NCBI GenBank assembly: GCA_007118135.1
Contig: SKSE01000001.1
Span: 1-35,741, forward strand
DNA: 35,741 nucleotides
Source of the DNA: Bacteroidales bacterium
GTDB lineage: Bacteria > Bacteroidota > Bacteroidia > Bacteroidales > UBA7960
Direction: 5' to 3'
The stretch's first letter is position 1, and every line of letters starts with the position of its first letter. The translations under genes and the position numbers were made by a program. Below the pieces are notes generated by a model that worked only from the letters and a program-made list of their open reading frames with translations, ran no database searches and had not been told where the DNA came from. Below, one piece after another: positions 11,934 through 20,573 of this stretch.

Positions 11934-11965
11934 CAAAGGTAGTGATTTTAAAGGGAAGGGACAAA
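11934..11965 (-). promoter_or_regulatory. Candidate promoter for the symporter-GNAT-racemase operon
   Basis: Minus strand TTTG (11965-11962), 20-bp spacer, TACCTTTG (11941-11934). Confidence 0.55.
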
Positions 11966-12070
11966 TTGGTCGCTGGAAAAACTGGTAATCAGTGGCTTAT
12001 GGTCCTTAGTTTTTGACAGTTCAGAAATAAAAACTTTACGCTAAGTTTGCAGATTAAAATCTATTGAAAA

Positions 12071-13015
12071 ATGAAATTTCCATGGGGCAATTCACGTCGT
12101 TTTCATTCGCTTGCCGATTATTACAAGCAACGGTATGGCAGTCGTATTCAAAAAGTGAGCATTGACGCCGGCTTTACTTGTCCCAACCGTGATGGTACAA
12201 AAGGGAAAGGGGGCTGCACATTTTGCAATAACAGAGGATTCAATCCATCATACTGTCATGAAGAGAGCTCCATCACCGACCAAATAGAAACAGGGCTCAG
12301 GTTTCTGAAAAACAGATATAAAAGAGCCCGGATATTTGTTGCCTATTTCCAGGCTTATTCAAATACCTATGACAAAATTGAGGTGTTGAAAGATCTTTAT
12401 GGACAGGCGCTGGCTCATCCCGAAATATCGGGTTTATCCATAGGCACCCGGCCAGATTGTATAGATGATGAAAAACTGGATTATCTGTCTGAACTAAACC
12501 AGGAATACATAATTTCAGTGGAATACGGGGTTGAATCCTGCTATGAAGATACTTTGCTCAGAATTAACCGGGGACATACATTTGCCGATTCAGTCAAAGC
12601 CATTGAAACAACAGCCGCAAGAAAACTGCATACGGGCATTCATCTTATTATGGGTTTGCCCGGGGAAACCCGCGAGCAAATGCTGGCTCAAAGTCATATC
12701 ATTTCCCGATTACCCATCGGTTCGGTAAAATTTCATCAGCTTCAGATTGTCAAAGACACACCTATGGCAGATGAATATTTAAAGTCCCCTGGCAACTTCC
12801 ACTTTTTTGAACCCGAAGAATACGTTGATTTTATAGTGCGCTTTCTGGAAAACCTCCGTCCTGATATTGCCATTGAACGTTTTGCCGGTGAAGTGCCACC
12901 TGACTATAATCTTCGCAAATCATGGAAAGGCTTGCGCAGTGACCAGATGATTTCCCTGATAGAAAAAGAATTGGAGCAGCGCAATACCTGGCAGGGAAAA
13001 AATTTCAAAAATTGA
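12071..13015 (+). CDS. TIGR01212 family radical SAM protein (YhcC-like)
   Basis: SIDAGFTCPNRDGTKGKGGCTFCNN (radical SAM cysteines), SIGTRPDCIDDEKLDYL, EYGVES, LIMGLPGETREQML. Confidence 0.93.
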   Translation: MKFPWGNSRRFHSLADYYKQRYGSRIQKVSIDAGFTCPNRDGTKGKGGCTFCNNRGFNPSYCHEESSITDQIETGLRFLKNRYKRARIFVAYFQAYSNTYDKIEVLKDLYGQALAHPEISGLSIGTRPDCIDDEKLDYLSELNQEYIISVEYGVESCYEDTLLRINRGHTFADSVKAIETTAARKLHTGIHLIMGLPGETREQMLAQSHIISRLPIGSVKFHQLQIVKDTPMADEYLKSPGNFHFFEPEEYVDFIVRFLENLRPDIAIERFAGEVPPDYNLRKSWKGLRSDQMISLIEKELEQRNTWQGKNFKN

Positions 13016-13113
13016 TTCAAAGAAATTTGATTATTTTTGGCTCTTTTTAAACCCTTTTTACCATAGGTCTGAATTTTTATTTGAGATTTTTTTTGGATGT
13101 AAAACTTTGATAT

Positions 13114-14667
13114 ATGAATAATCAGAATTCAGGATTTGTAGCTGGGATGCTTAGTGCCATCGAACGGGTAGGGAATAAATTACCGCACCCGGGTGCTTTG
13201 TTTGCCTATTTTGCCATGGGAATTATTCTGCTGAGTGGAATTATTTCCTTTTTTAATGTTACGGCTGTGCATCCCGGAACGGGTGAAACCATCGAGGTCT
13301 TTAACCTTGTGAGTCGTGAAGGTTTACATATGATCGTAACAGGCATGGTAACAAACTTTACTTCTTTTGCTCCGTTGGGAACTGTTCTGGTTGCTCTGCT
13401 GGGTATTGGTATTGCCGAAGCTAGTGGTTTGATGTCGACCGGATTGCGATTGCTTGTTATTTCCGCACCCAAAAACCTTCTCACTTTTGCCATCGTTTTT
13501 GCCGGTATATTGTCAAACACTGCCAGCGAGGTGGGTTATGTGGTACTTGTACCGCTGGGAGGTATGATTTTTCTGGCTGTCGGCCGAAACCCCATAGCAG
13601 GTATTGCCGCAGCATTTGCAGGAGTATCGGGTGGTTATTCTGCCAATTTGCTTCTGGGTACCATCGATCCACTTTTAGCAGGTCTTTCTGAAGAAGCTGC
13701 AAATATCGTTGACCCAACCTATACAGTTAATCCTGCTGCAAACTATTATTTTATGTTTGTTTCTACTTTCTTTATTGCTACCATTGGTACGTGGGTTACT
13801 GAAAGGGTCATTGTGCCCCGTTTGGGTGAATACAAAGGAGAAGCAAAACCCGAAGAGATTAAAAAACTTGATGATGATGAAAAACGCGGAATGCGGTTTA
13901 CTCTTGTAGCTTTTCTCATCATTGTTGTTTTGATAGGTCTCAGTATGGTTCCCATCGACAGGGGAATATGGGCCAATATTCCTGGTAGTGGCTTTCTACG
14001 CGACCCCAATACCGGTGGTTTGCTTCGCTCCCCATTTATGAGCGGTATCGTAGCCATTATTTTTCTTATAGCAGGTATTTTGGGTATTGTTTACGGTATA
14101 GGTGCCAGAACATTAAAAAGCAACGATGATGTAATACTGGGCATGGGCAAATCCATGTCGACCCTCGGAACATACATTGTTCTGGTGTTTTTTGCTGCCC
14201 AGTTTGTAGCTTACTTTAACTGGACAAATCTGGGATTAATTTTTGCCATCAAGGGTGCCAACCTTATTGGAGCAATGGGGCTCGGTCGTATTCCACTTAT
14301 GATTGCTTTGGTATTGATTTCTGCACTTATAAACCTTGTTGTGGGAAGTGCCAGTGCCAAATGGGCAATTCTTGCACCGGTATTTATTCCTATGTTTATG
14401 CTACTGGGCTATTCGCCCGAGTTTACTCAACTGGCATACAGAGTAGGGGATAGTGTTACCAATGTTATTGCTCCAATGATGTCGTACTTTGCTATGATAG
14501 TAGCATTTTTTGAAAAATATGATAAAAAAGCAGGCATAGGGACAATCATCGCTACTATGTTGCCCTATACTTTTATTTTCCTTGGGGCCTGGTTGATTTT
14601 ACTTGTTATATGGATTCTTCTCGGAGTACCCATCGGCCCTGGTGCACCCCTGTTTTACGAGTTATAA
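13114..14667 (+). CDS. AbgT family transporter
   Basis: 517 aa polytopic protein; [30 protein letters not shown] and [50 protein letters not shown] are characteristic. Confidence 0.92.
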   Translation: MNNQNSGFVAGMLSAIERVGNKLPHPGALFAYFAMGIILLSGIISFFNVTAVHPGTGETIEVFNLVSREGLHMIVTGMVTNFTSFAPLGTVLVALLGIGIAEASGLMSTGLRLLVISAPKNLLTFAIVFAGILSNTASEVGYVVLVPLGGMIFLAVGRNPIAGIAAAFAGVSGGYSANLLLGTIDPLLAGLSEEAANIVDPTYTVNPAANYYFMFVSTFFIATIGTWVTERVIVPRLGEYKGEAKPEEIKKLDDDEKRGMRFTLVAFLIIVVLIGLSMVPIDRGIWANIPGSGFLRDPNTGGLLRSPFMSGIVAIIFLIAGILGIVYGIGARTLKSNDDVILGMGKSMSTLGTYIVLVFFAAQFVAYFNWTNLGLIFAIKGANLIGAMGLGRIPLMIALVLISALINLVVGSASAKWAILAPVFIPMFMLLGYSPEFTQLAYRVGDSVTNVIAPMMSYFAMIVAFFEKYDKKAGIGTIIATMLPYTFIFLGAWLILLVIWILLGVPIGPGAPLFYEL

Positions 14668-14701
14668 GAGAATAATTAACTGATTGTTGAAAAATAACAT
14701 G

Positions 14702-14732
14702 GAGCCTGAAGCTTTTGCTTTAGGCTCTTTTT
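14702..14732 (+). terminator. Intrinsic terminator after the AbgT-family gene
   Basis: GAGCCTGAAGC-TTTT-GCTTTAGGCTC (one G-U) followed by TTTTT. Confidence 0.85.
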
Positions 14733-14743
14733 AGATTTATTGT

Positions 14744-14751
14744 TATATTTG
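14744..14751 (+). promoter_or_regulatory. Possible -7 element for the first Usp gene
   Basis: TATATTTG matches TAnnTTTG; no good -33 element seen. Confidence 0.3.
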
Positions 14752-14790
14752 ATTGGCGAAATCTTATTTTCTTTCGGTTAGAAGTTTCTT

Positions 14791-15624
14791 GTGGTAATGC
14801 TTCCTGGCTTAATTTATTCTGTTTTGGTTCCTGTTGATTTTTCCCGACAATCTGTTTGGGCATTGTCTGTTGCAGCTATGCTGGTAAAGAATAATAAGGG
14901 AATTATACATCTTCTTCATGTTGTTGATTCACGTATCGATTATGAAAAAGAAACTTTGGAAAAAATAAGAATAAACCTTTTTGAATTTGCGCAGGAACAG
15001 CAGCAATTGCTGGGTGTATCAATCATACCCAATATTGAAAGAGGCAATATTTTTCAAAGCATTGGCGATACTGCAAACCGCTTGGGTGCAAAAATCATTA
15101 TTATGGGTACACATGGCGTTAAGGGTATTCAAAAAGTTATTGGAAGTTTTGCGGTCAGGGTAATGCTGGGGAGTAAGATTCCGGTGATATTGATCAAAGA
15201 TCAATTTATTTCACAAAACTTCAATAAAATAATTATTCCGAATGATACCCTAACAACCATCGATATTGTTACAGAAAAAGTTATTGAATCCGGAAAAGTT
15301 ATCCACGGAAATATTTATCTGTTCAATCTTCTAAGAACCATGTCCGCTTTCAGAAAAGTAAAGATAATGGGTCAAATCAAAAGGACTCTCAATAAACTTA
15401 ATTCTGCCGGTTATAACAGTGAAAGTATTGTAATTCAGAATGATATACAGGATTTTACAAATCTTATTATAAGATATGCTAAGAATATAAATGCAGATAT
15501 GATTGCCATCTCTTTACAATCAAAAAAACCAGGAAAAGAATTTCAAATATCTGATTTGGCCATGAACCTTATAAACAAAGCTCCAATTCCAATATATGTT
15601 GTGAACCCGGAAGTTATTAAATAA
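14791..15624 (+). CDS. Universal stress protein, tandem UspA domains (Usp1)
   Basis: SVLVPVDFS start of UspA domain; IIMGTHGVKGIQKVIGSFAVRV ATP-binding-type GxxG-x9-GS motif; second, degenerate domain. Confidence 0.9.
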   Translation: MVMLPGLIYSVLVPVDFSRQSVWALSVAAMLVKNNKGIIHLLHVVDSRIDYEKETLEKIRINLFEFAQEQQQLLGVSIIPNIERGNIFQSIGDTANRLGAKIIIMGTHGVKGIQKVIGSFAVRVMLGSKIPVILIKDQFISQNFNKIIIPNDTLTTIDIVTEKVIESGKVIHGNIYLFNLLRTMSAFRKVKIMGQIKRTLNKLNSAGYNSESIVIQNDIQDFTNLIIRYAKNINADMIAISLQSKKPGKEFQISDLAMNLINKAPIPIYVVNPEVIK

Positions 15625-15752
15625 ACTTTTTTTTTGGTTGAGTTTAAAAAAACATACAAAAGCCTGATTTCATACAAGTTTTCTCAAATGTATCCGGGGT
15701 TAAAGGCTAAAATCATCAAAATAAATATATTTTATTCAATTGAAAAGCAATT

Positions 15753-16331
15753 ATGAACATAAAAAATATTTGTGTATTCTGTTCATCCAGCAATCAAATA
15801 GCTGATCATTTTTTTCATGATGCTGCCAGTTTGGGTCAATATATTGTTGCACAGGGTTGGGGACTTGTTTATGGTGGAACAAAAATAGGTTTGATGGGGC
15901 ATATAGCTGATATCGTACTTAAAGGTAAATCAAACGTTATTGGAGTAATTCCCAGGCACATACAAGCTAAAGGGATTGAGCATAAACAGTGTACGGAACT
16001 GATCTTAACAAATGATATGAGTGAACGAAAAATGACAATGATTGCCAGATCAGATGTTTTTATTGCCCTTCCGGGAGGTTTTGGTACCTTGGAAGAAATT
16101 CTTGAGGTTATAACACTCAAACAATTGCAATTGCATGACAAACCCATTATTTTTCTGAATACTAATAACTATTTTGATCACCTTGCATGTTTTTTTGACC
16201 AGATTTTTTACGAAAAATTTACTGCTGACAAATTCAGACAATTGTATTACATGGCTCCCCATGTAAACGCCCTGTCTGAATATCTGAAGAATTACCAAAG
16301 GCCTTATTTAACAGATAAATTGTCTGATTAA
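15753..16331 (+). CDS. LOG family (TIGR00730) nucleotide phosphoribohydrolase
   Basis: ICVFCSSSN, LVYGGTKIGLMG, PGGFGTLEEI motifs. Confidence 0.95.
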   Translation: MNIKNICVFCSSSNQIADHFFHDAASLGQYIVAQGWGLVYGGTKIGLMGHIADIVLKGKSNVIGVIPRHIQAKGIEHKQCTELILTNDMSERKMTMIARSDVFIALPGGFGTLEEILEVITLKQLQLHDKPIIFLNTNNYFDHLACFFDQIFYEKFTADKFRQLYYMAPHVNALSEYLKNYQRPYLTDKLSD

Positions 16332-16479
16332 TTGAAACGTAAAACATAATTATTTCTTTTCTGATAATTTTTGAAGTAAAAGTAATCTCCGGTGTTTAAA
16401 ATGTATTTTTTTTATGTACTTTGCATGACAAATATATTGCTGTTTAATAGCTTCATGTTTTTAATTAATTTCATTCAAA

Positions 16480-17430
16480 ATGAAGACAGGTAGAAATAAA
16501 ATTCTTGTAGCTATTGACTTTGAAGAGCAATCTCTCAATGCTCTTGAGCATTCCTTTGAGATAGCAAGATTATTTGAAGCTGAGCTAATACTCCTATACG
16601 TTATTGAAGTGTCAAATGTGCTGGGTAAGTTGCGATCTCCCGAAGATTATGTAAAGAAAATCATTCAGGAAGCAAGAGAAAAATTTGATGAACTTGAGAA
16701 GCTTGCCCAATCAGTTTCTTCAAAGGCATTGGTAAGAACAAGTGTGATAATTGAAAAGGGAAAACCCTATGATAAAATCATTGAAACTGCTATTGAACAG
16801 GATGTGATTATGATAGTAATGGGCAAGAATAGTATTTCTTCAGCATCTAAAAGAAATAAATACATCGGAAGTAATACAATGAATGTGGTTAGAGAAGCTG
16901 AATGTCCTGTAATCACTATTAAAGAACATACAAAGATTCCAGGCAAATTTTACAGAATATTACTGCCACTTGATTTTACCCGGCAAACCAAAAAACAGGT
17001 TCAGAAAGCTATTGAGTTTGGAGGATATTTTGGTGCAAAGATATATGTACTCTCGATTGTAACAAGCGATAATAAAGTAGCAAAGCTTCTTAAACAGGTT
17101 CAGCTGAACCAGGTGAAAAATGCCATTCACAAAAACGGAATTAGTTGTCATACTGAAAGTTTACTTGCTAATGAAGAAACTGTTTCTGAATTGGTAATAT
17201 CCTACAGTAAAAAAATTGACGCCGACCTTATTATCATTATGACACAGCAAAAGAAAAGCTTTGTAAACTATTATATTGGCTCAAATGCACAGGAAATTAT
17301 ATTCAACTCATCTTTACCGGTACTAAGTATTATTCCTACGGCAGAGTTTAAGCCAGGTGTAGTAACTTCTATGGTAGATCCGCTGGGCTTAATTAAAAAA
17401 AAGTTAGACGATGAGCTTAATGAAGATTAA
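16480..17430 (+). CDS. Universal stress protein, tandem UspA domains (Usp2)
   Basis: KILVAIDFEEQSLNALEHSFEIARLFEAELILLYV; two UspA-like halves; GxxG motif degenerate (GKNS) in first half. Confidence 0.9.
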   Translation: MKTGRNKILVAIDFEEQSLNALEHSFEIARLFEAELILLYVIEVSNVLGKLRSPEDYVKKIIQEAREKFDELEKLAQSVSSKALVRTSVIIEKGKPYDKIIETAIEQDVIMIVMGKNSISSASKRNKYIGSNTMNVVREAECPVITIKEHTKIPGKFYRILLPLDFTRQTKKQVQKAIEFGGYFGAKIYVLSIVTSDNKVAKLLKQVQLNQVKNAIHKNGISCHTESLLANEETVSELVISYSKKIDADLIIIMTQQKKSFVNYYIGSNAQEIIFNSSLPVLSIIPTAEFKPGVVTSMVDPLGLIKKKLDDELNED

Positions 17431-17569
17431 CATCTGAATTTATTAAGATTTCCTTGTTTCAAATATTATTTAATTGTAAGGTTTTGCTAAAAAGTTCTAT
17501 TTTTGTTTCACGGGTCTTTACAATGTGGCAATTTAATAGTTATTTATAAAATAGTTAAATTTACTGTTT

Positions 17570-18451
17570 ATGACAACAACTGAAAGGGATATTATTCTGG
17601 TTCCAACCGATTTTACACCGGTAGCCGACTGTGCTCTGGATCATGCCATAGAAATTGCTAAACTTTTTAATCAAAAAATATGTCTTTTGCATATAGTGGG
17701 TAAAAAGACATCTTCTGATTACAGAGACCTGGTCCTTGATAAAATGAAAAAAATTGCGCAGTCTAATCAGAGCAGAACCGGAATCAATATTAGCTACAAA
17801 ATAGCTGAAGGAAGTATTTTCGATGAAATAAGCTCTACTGCAAGTGAGTTAATGGCTGAATTTATTGTAATGGGTATACATGGGAAACAGGGAGTTCAGC
17901 ATATTGTGGGAAGTTATGCTTATAAAGTGATTTGTAGCTCGAAAGTACCAGTAATGGTAGTGAAAAAGAAACATCATCATGTAGGTTTTAATAATATTGT
18001 AGTACCCATAAGCTTTAATGTTGAAACTGCCCATAAAATTAATCAGTCAATAAAATTTGCTAAGTATTTTGATTCAACTATTCATATTATTGGTGTACTC
18101 CGTTCTAAAAGCAGTGTTTATAAAATTAAGAAAGAAGCATTACTTAAAAATCTGATGGACTTTGTTGAAAAAGCCGGTGTAAAAGTAAAAGCTGAAGTTA
18201 TTGTTAGAACTGGTGCTGACCTTGACGATGAAGTGTTAAGATACTCACGTGAGATTGATGCTGATTTGATTATGATTGTTGCTGAACAAAGTGGAAGATT
18301 CAATCTTGTTATGGGCCGTAATGATGCCGAGCAAATAATTGATAAAGCTGATATACCTGTACTTACCGTCATTCCCAATCCTGAAGAAGATGACGAAGAC
18401 TCCATGCTTAGTTCATTTTTCGATCCGTTTGGTATTATTGAAAAACCATGA
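17570..18451 (+). CDS. Universal stress protein, tandem UspA domains (Usp3)
   Basis: IILVPTDFTPVADCALDHAIEIAKLFNQKICLLHIV; FIVMGIHGKQGVQHIVGSYAYKVI ATP-binding-type motif. Confidence 0.92.
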   Translation: MTTTERDIILVPTDFTPVADCALDHAIEIAKLFNQKICLLHIVGKKTSSDYRDLVLDKMKKIAQSNQSRTGINISYKIAEGSIFDEISSTASELMAEFIVMGIHGKQGVQHIVGSYAYKVICSSKVPVMVVKKKHHHVGFNNIVVPISFNVETAHKINQSIKFAKYFDSTIHIIGVLRSKSSVYKIKKEALLKNLMDFVEKAGVKVKAEVIVRTGADLDDEVLRYSREIDADLIMIVAEQSGRFNLVMGRNDAEQIIDKADIPVLTVIPNPEEDDEDSMLSSFFDPFGIIEKP

Positions 18452-18504
18452 TTCCGTAGATTCTTATTCAGCTCTACTCATATATCCCTTAAATGCTTCA
18501 TTAA

Positions 18505-19683
18505 ATGATTTCATTCGATGATACCAGGGTAGCTTTTGCAGATAAAACGACTACCGAACTCAAAAAAGCCTGGTGGTTGTTTATTTTGGTTAAAAACCCA
18601 AGACTGGTAAAGGTGGGTTCAGTATTACTGAATATTGCCAATAGTATTCGGTTACCTTTACGATGGATATTAAAAACTACTGTTTTTAAACACTTTTGTG
18701 GTGGAGAAACCATAGAAGAATGTAGAGATACGCTTGATAAGTTTTCTGACTCGGGCATCAAAGCTGTTCTGGATTATGCTGCAGAAGGAGTTCAGACTGA
18801 AAAAGAGTTTGATGAAGCCCGCGACAGAATTCTTGCTACCATTGAGCTAAGTCGTACCAACAGCAATATCGGCTTTGCCGTTTTTAAGTTTACCGGTATT
18901 GCCAGGTTTTCTCTGCTGGAGAAATTTGGAAACGATGATACGTTGAGCCAAAAAGAACTTGACGAATTCGAAAGGATAAAAAGGAGAGCCGACGATATTT
19001 GCACTAATGCCAGAGATGCCGGAATTCCCGTAATGATCGATGCAGAAGAAACCTGGATTCAGGATGCTGTGGATGAAATTGTTGAAAATCTCATGGAGAA
19101 ATACAACAAGGAATCGCATGTGGTTTACCATACCTTACAGATGTACCGCATTGATAAACTTTATTATCTCAAGAAAATTACTGAAGAAGCAAGGATCAAG
19201 GGGTATTTGCCTGCCTTCAAGCTGGTGAGGGGTGCTTATATGGAAAAAGAGCGGGAGAGAGCTCAAAAAATGTCGTATGCTTCACCCATTCATCCTGTTA
19301 AAAATGCCACCGATGGCGCATTTAACGATGCTGTCAGGTTCTGTCTTGAAAATATTGGCAACATAGCACTTTGTGTGGGTACTCATAATGAAATTACTTG
19401 CCAGTTGGCCGCTGAATATATGGCAGAAAATGAACTGGAACCTGCCCATGAAAAGATACATTTCTCTCAGCTTATGGGTATGAGCGACCATATAAGCTAC
19501 AATCTGGCCAAAGCAGGCTACAATGTTAGCAAATACTTACCTTACGGTCCCATCAGACTGGTAATGCCCTACCTCATAAGAAGGGCAGAGGAGAATACAT
19601 CTGTTGCAGGGCAAACCGGACGGGAACTTTTTCTGATAAAAAAAGAATTGAAAAGACGGAAAGAAGAAAAAAAGAAAAGCTGA
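18505..19683 (+). CDS. Proline dehydrogenase
   Basis: FKFTGIARFSLLEKF, PVMIDAEETWIQDAVD, LPAFKLVRGAYMEKERERA, CVGTHNE, YLPYGPIRLVMPYLIRRAEENTSV are ProDH motifs. Confidence 0.95.
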   Translation: MISFDDTRVAFADKTTTELKKAWWLFILVKNPRLVKVGSVLLNIANSIRLPLRWILKTTVFKHFCGGETIEECRDTLDKFSDSGIKAVLDYAAEGVQTEKEFDEARDRILATIELSRTNSNIGFAVFKFTGIARFSLLEKFGNDDTLSQKELDEFERIKRRADDICTNARDAGIPVMIDAEETWIQDAVDEIVENLMEKYNKESHVVYHTLQMYRIDKLYYLKKITEEARIKGYLPAFKLVRGAYMEKERERAQKMSYASPIHPVKNATDGAFNDAVRFCLENIGNIALCVGTHNEITCQLAAEYMAENELEPAHEKIHFSQLMGMSDHISYNLAKAGYNVSKYLPYGPIRLVMPYLIRRAEENTSVAGQTGRELFLIKKELKRRKEEKKKS

Positions 19684-19705
19684 TAACAGCAGGAAAATGC
19701 TTATT

Positions 19706-20512
19706 TTATTTTGTCAAAAGCCTTTGCCTTTGAGCTTCAAAAACCAATACTGCTGCAGAAACAGATACATTGAGCGAGTCAATATTTCCCTGCATGGGAA
19801 TTCTTACCTTTTCATCAGCATGTTTATACCAGATTTCCGAAAGACCCTGGGCTTCAGTACCCAGTATTATTGCAACCCCTTTTGTCAGATCTTTTTCATA
19901 ATATGATTCCTGTGCCTGAACGGAGGCCACCAAAGTTTTAACACGATTTTGAGACGCCCACTCAATGAACTCCTGCGAATTGCAGAGTGCTATTTGCCTG
20001 GTAAATACGCATCCAAGGCTGGAACGTATTACATTGGGATTGAAAATGTCAGTCTGATGATCGCAAACAACCACTGCATGAGCATTTACAGCATCGGCAG
20101 TTCGTAAAACAGCTCCAAGGTTGCCTGGCTTTTCAACCGATTCCAGCACAATGATCAGCGGATTTTCAGATAGTTTAATTTTACTTAAAGGCAACTGAAA
20201 TTTATCTGCAACCATAAGTATTCCTTCAGCATTTTGCCTGTAGGCCATTTTATTGTATACTTCTGGTGAGACATACCTGACGGATTGTTTAAATGGCTCT
20301 GAATTTATGGGATAGTATTTGTCAGGCAGGTAAATATCAGGACAAATAAACAAATACACAGGCTCAATACCCCTTTGCAAGGCTAGCGATACTTCCCTGA
20401 CCCCTTCGGCAACAAACTGTTTTTTCTGATTTCTTTCGCTGGCCTTTTGCTGAAGTTTAACTACCTGCTTTACAAGTGGATTTTGCAAACTGCTTATCAG
20501 AGTTTCCTGCAT
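19706..20512 (-). CDS. TrmH/SpoU family RNA 2'-O-ribose methyltransferase
   Basis: SPOUT motifs: LESVEKPGNLGAVLRTADAVNAHAVVV, AIILGTEAQGLSEIW, IPMQGNIDSLNVSVSAAVLVFEA. Confidence 0.95.
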   Translation of the reverse strand: MQETLISSLQNPLVKQVVKLQQKASERNQKKQFVAEGVREVSLALQRGIEPVYLFICPDIYLPDKYYPINSEPFKQSVRYVSPEVYNKMAYRQNAEGILMVADKFQLPLSKIKLSENPLIIVLESVEKPGNLGAVLRTADAVNAHAVVVCDHQTDIFNPNVIRSSLGCVFTRQIALCNSQEFIEWASQNRVKTLVASVQAQESYYEKDLTKGVAIILGTEAQGLSEIWYKHADEKVRIPMQGNIDSLNVSVSAAVLVFEAQRQRLLTK

Positions 20513-20573
20513 GCCTTGATTTGTAAGTTGGTTAAAACAGATGGTGCAAAATTACAATGTTTTTCGCCTTGTG

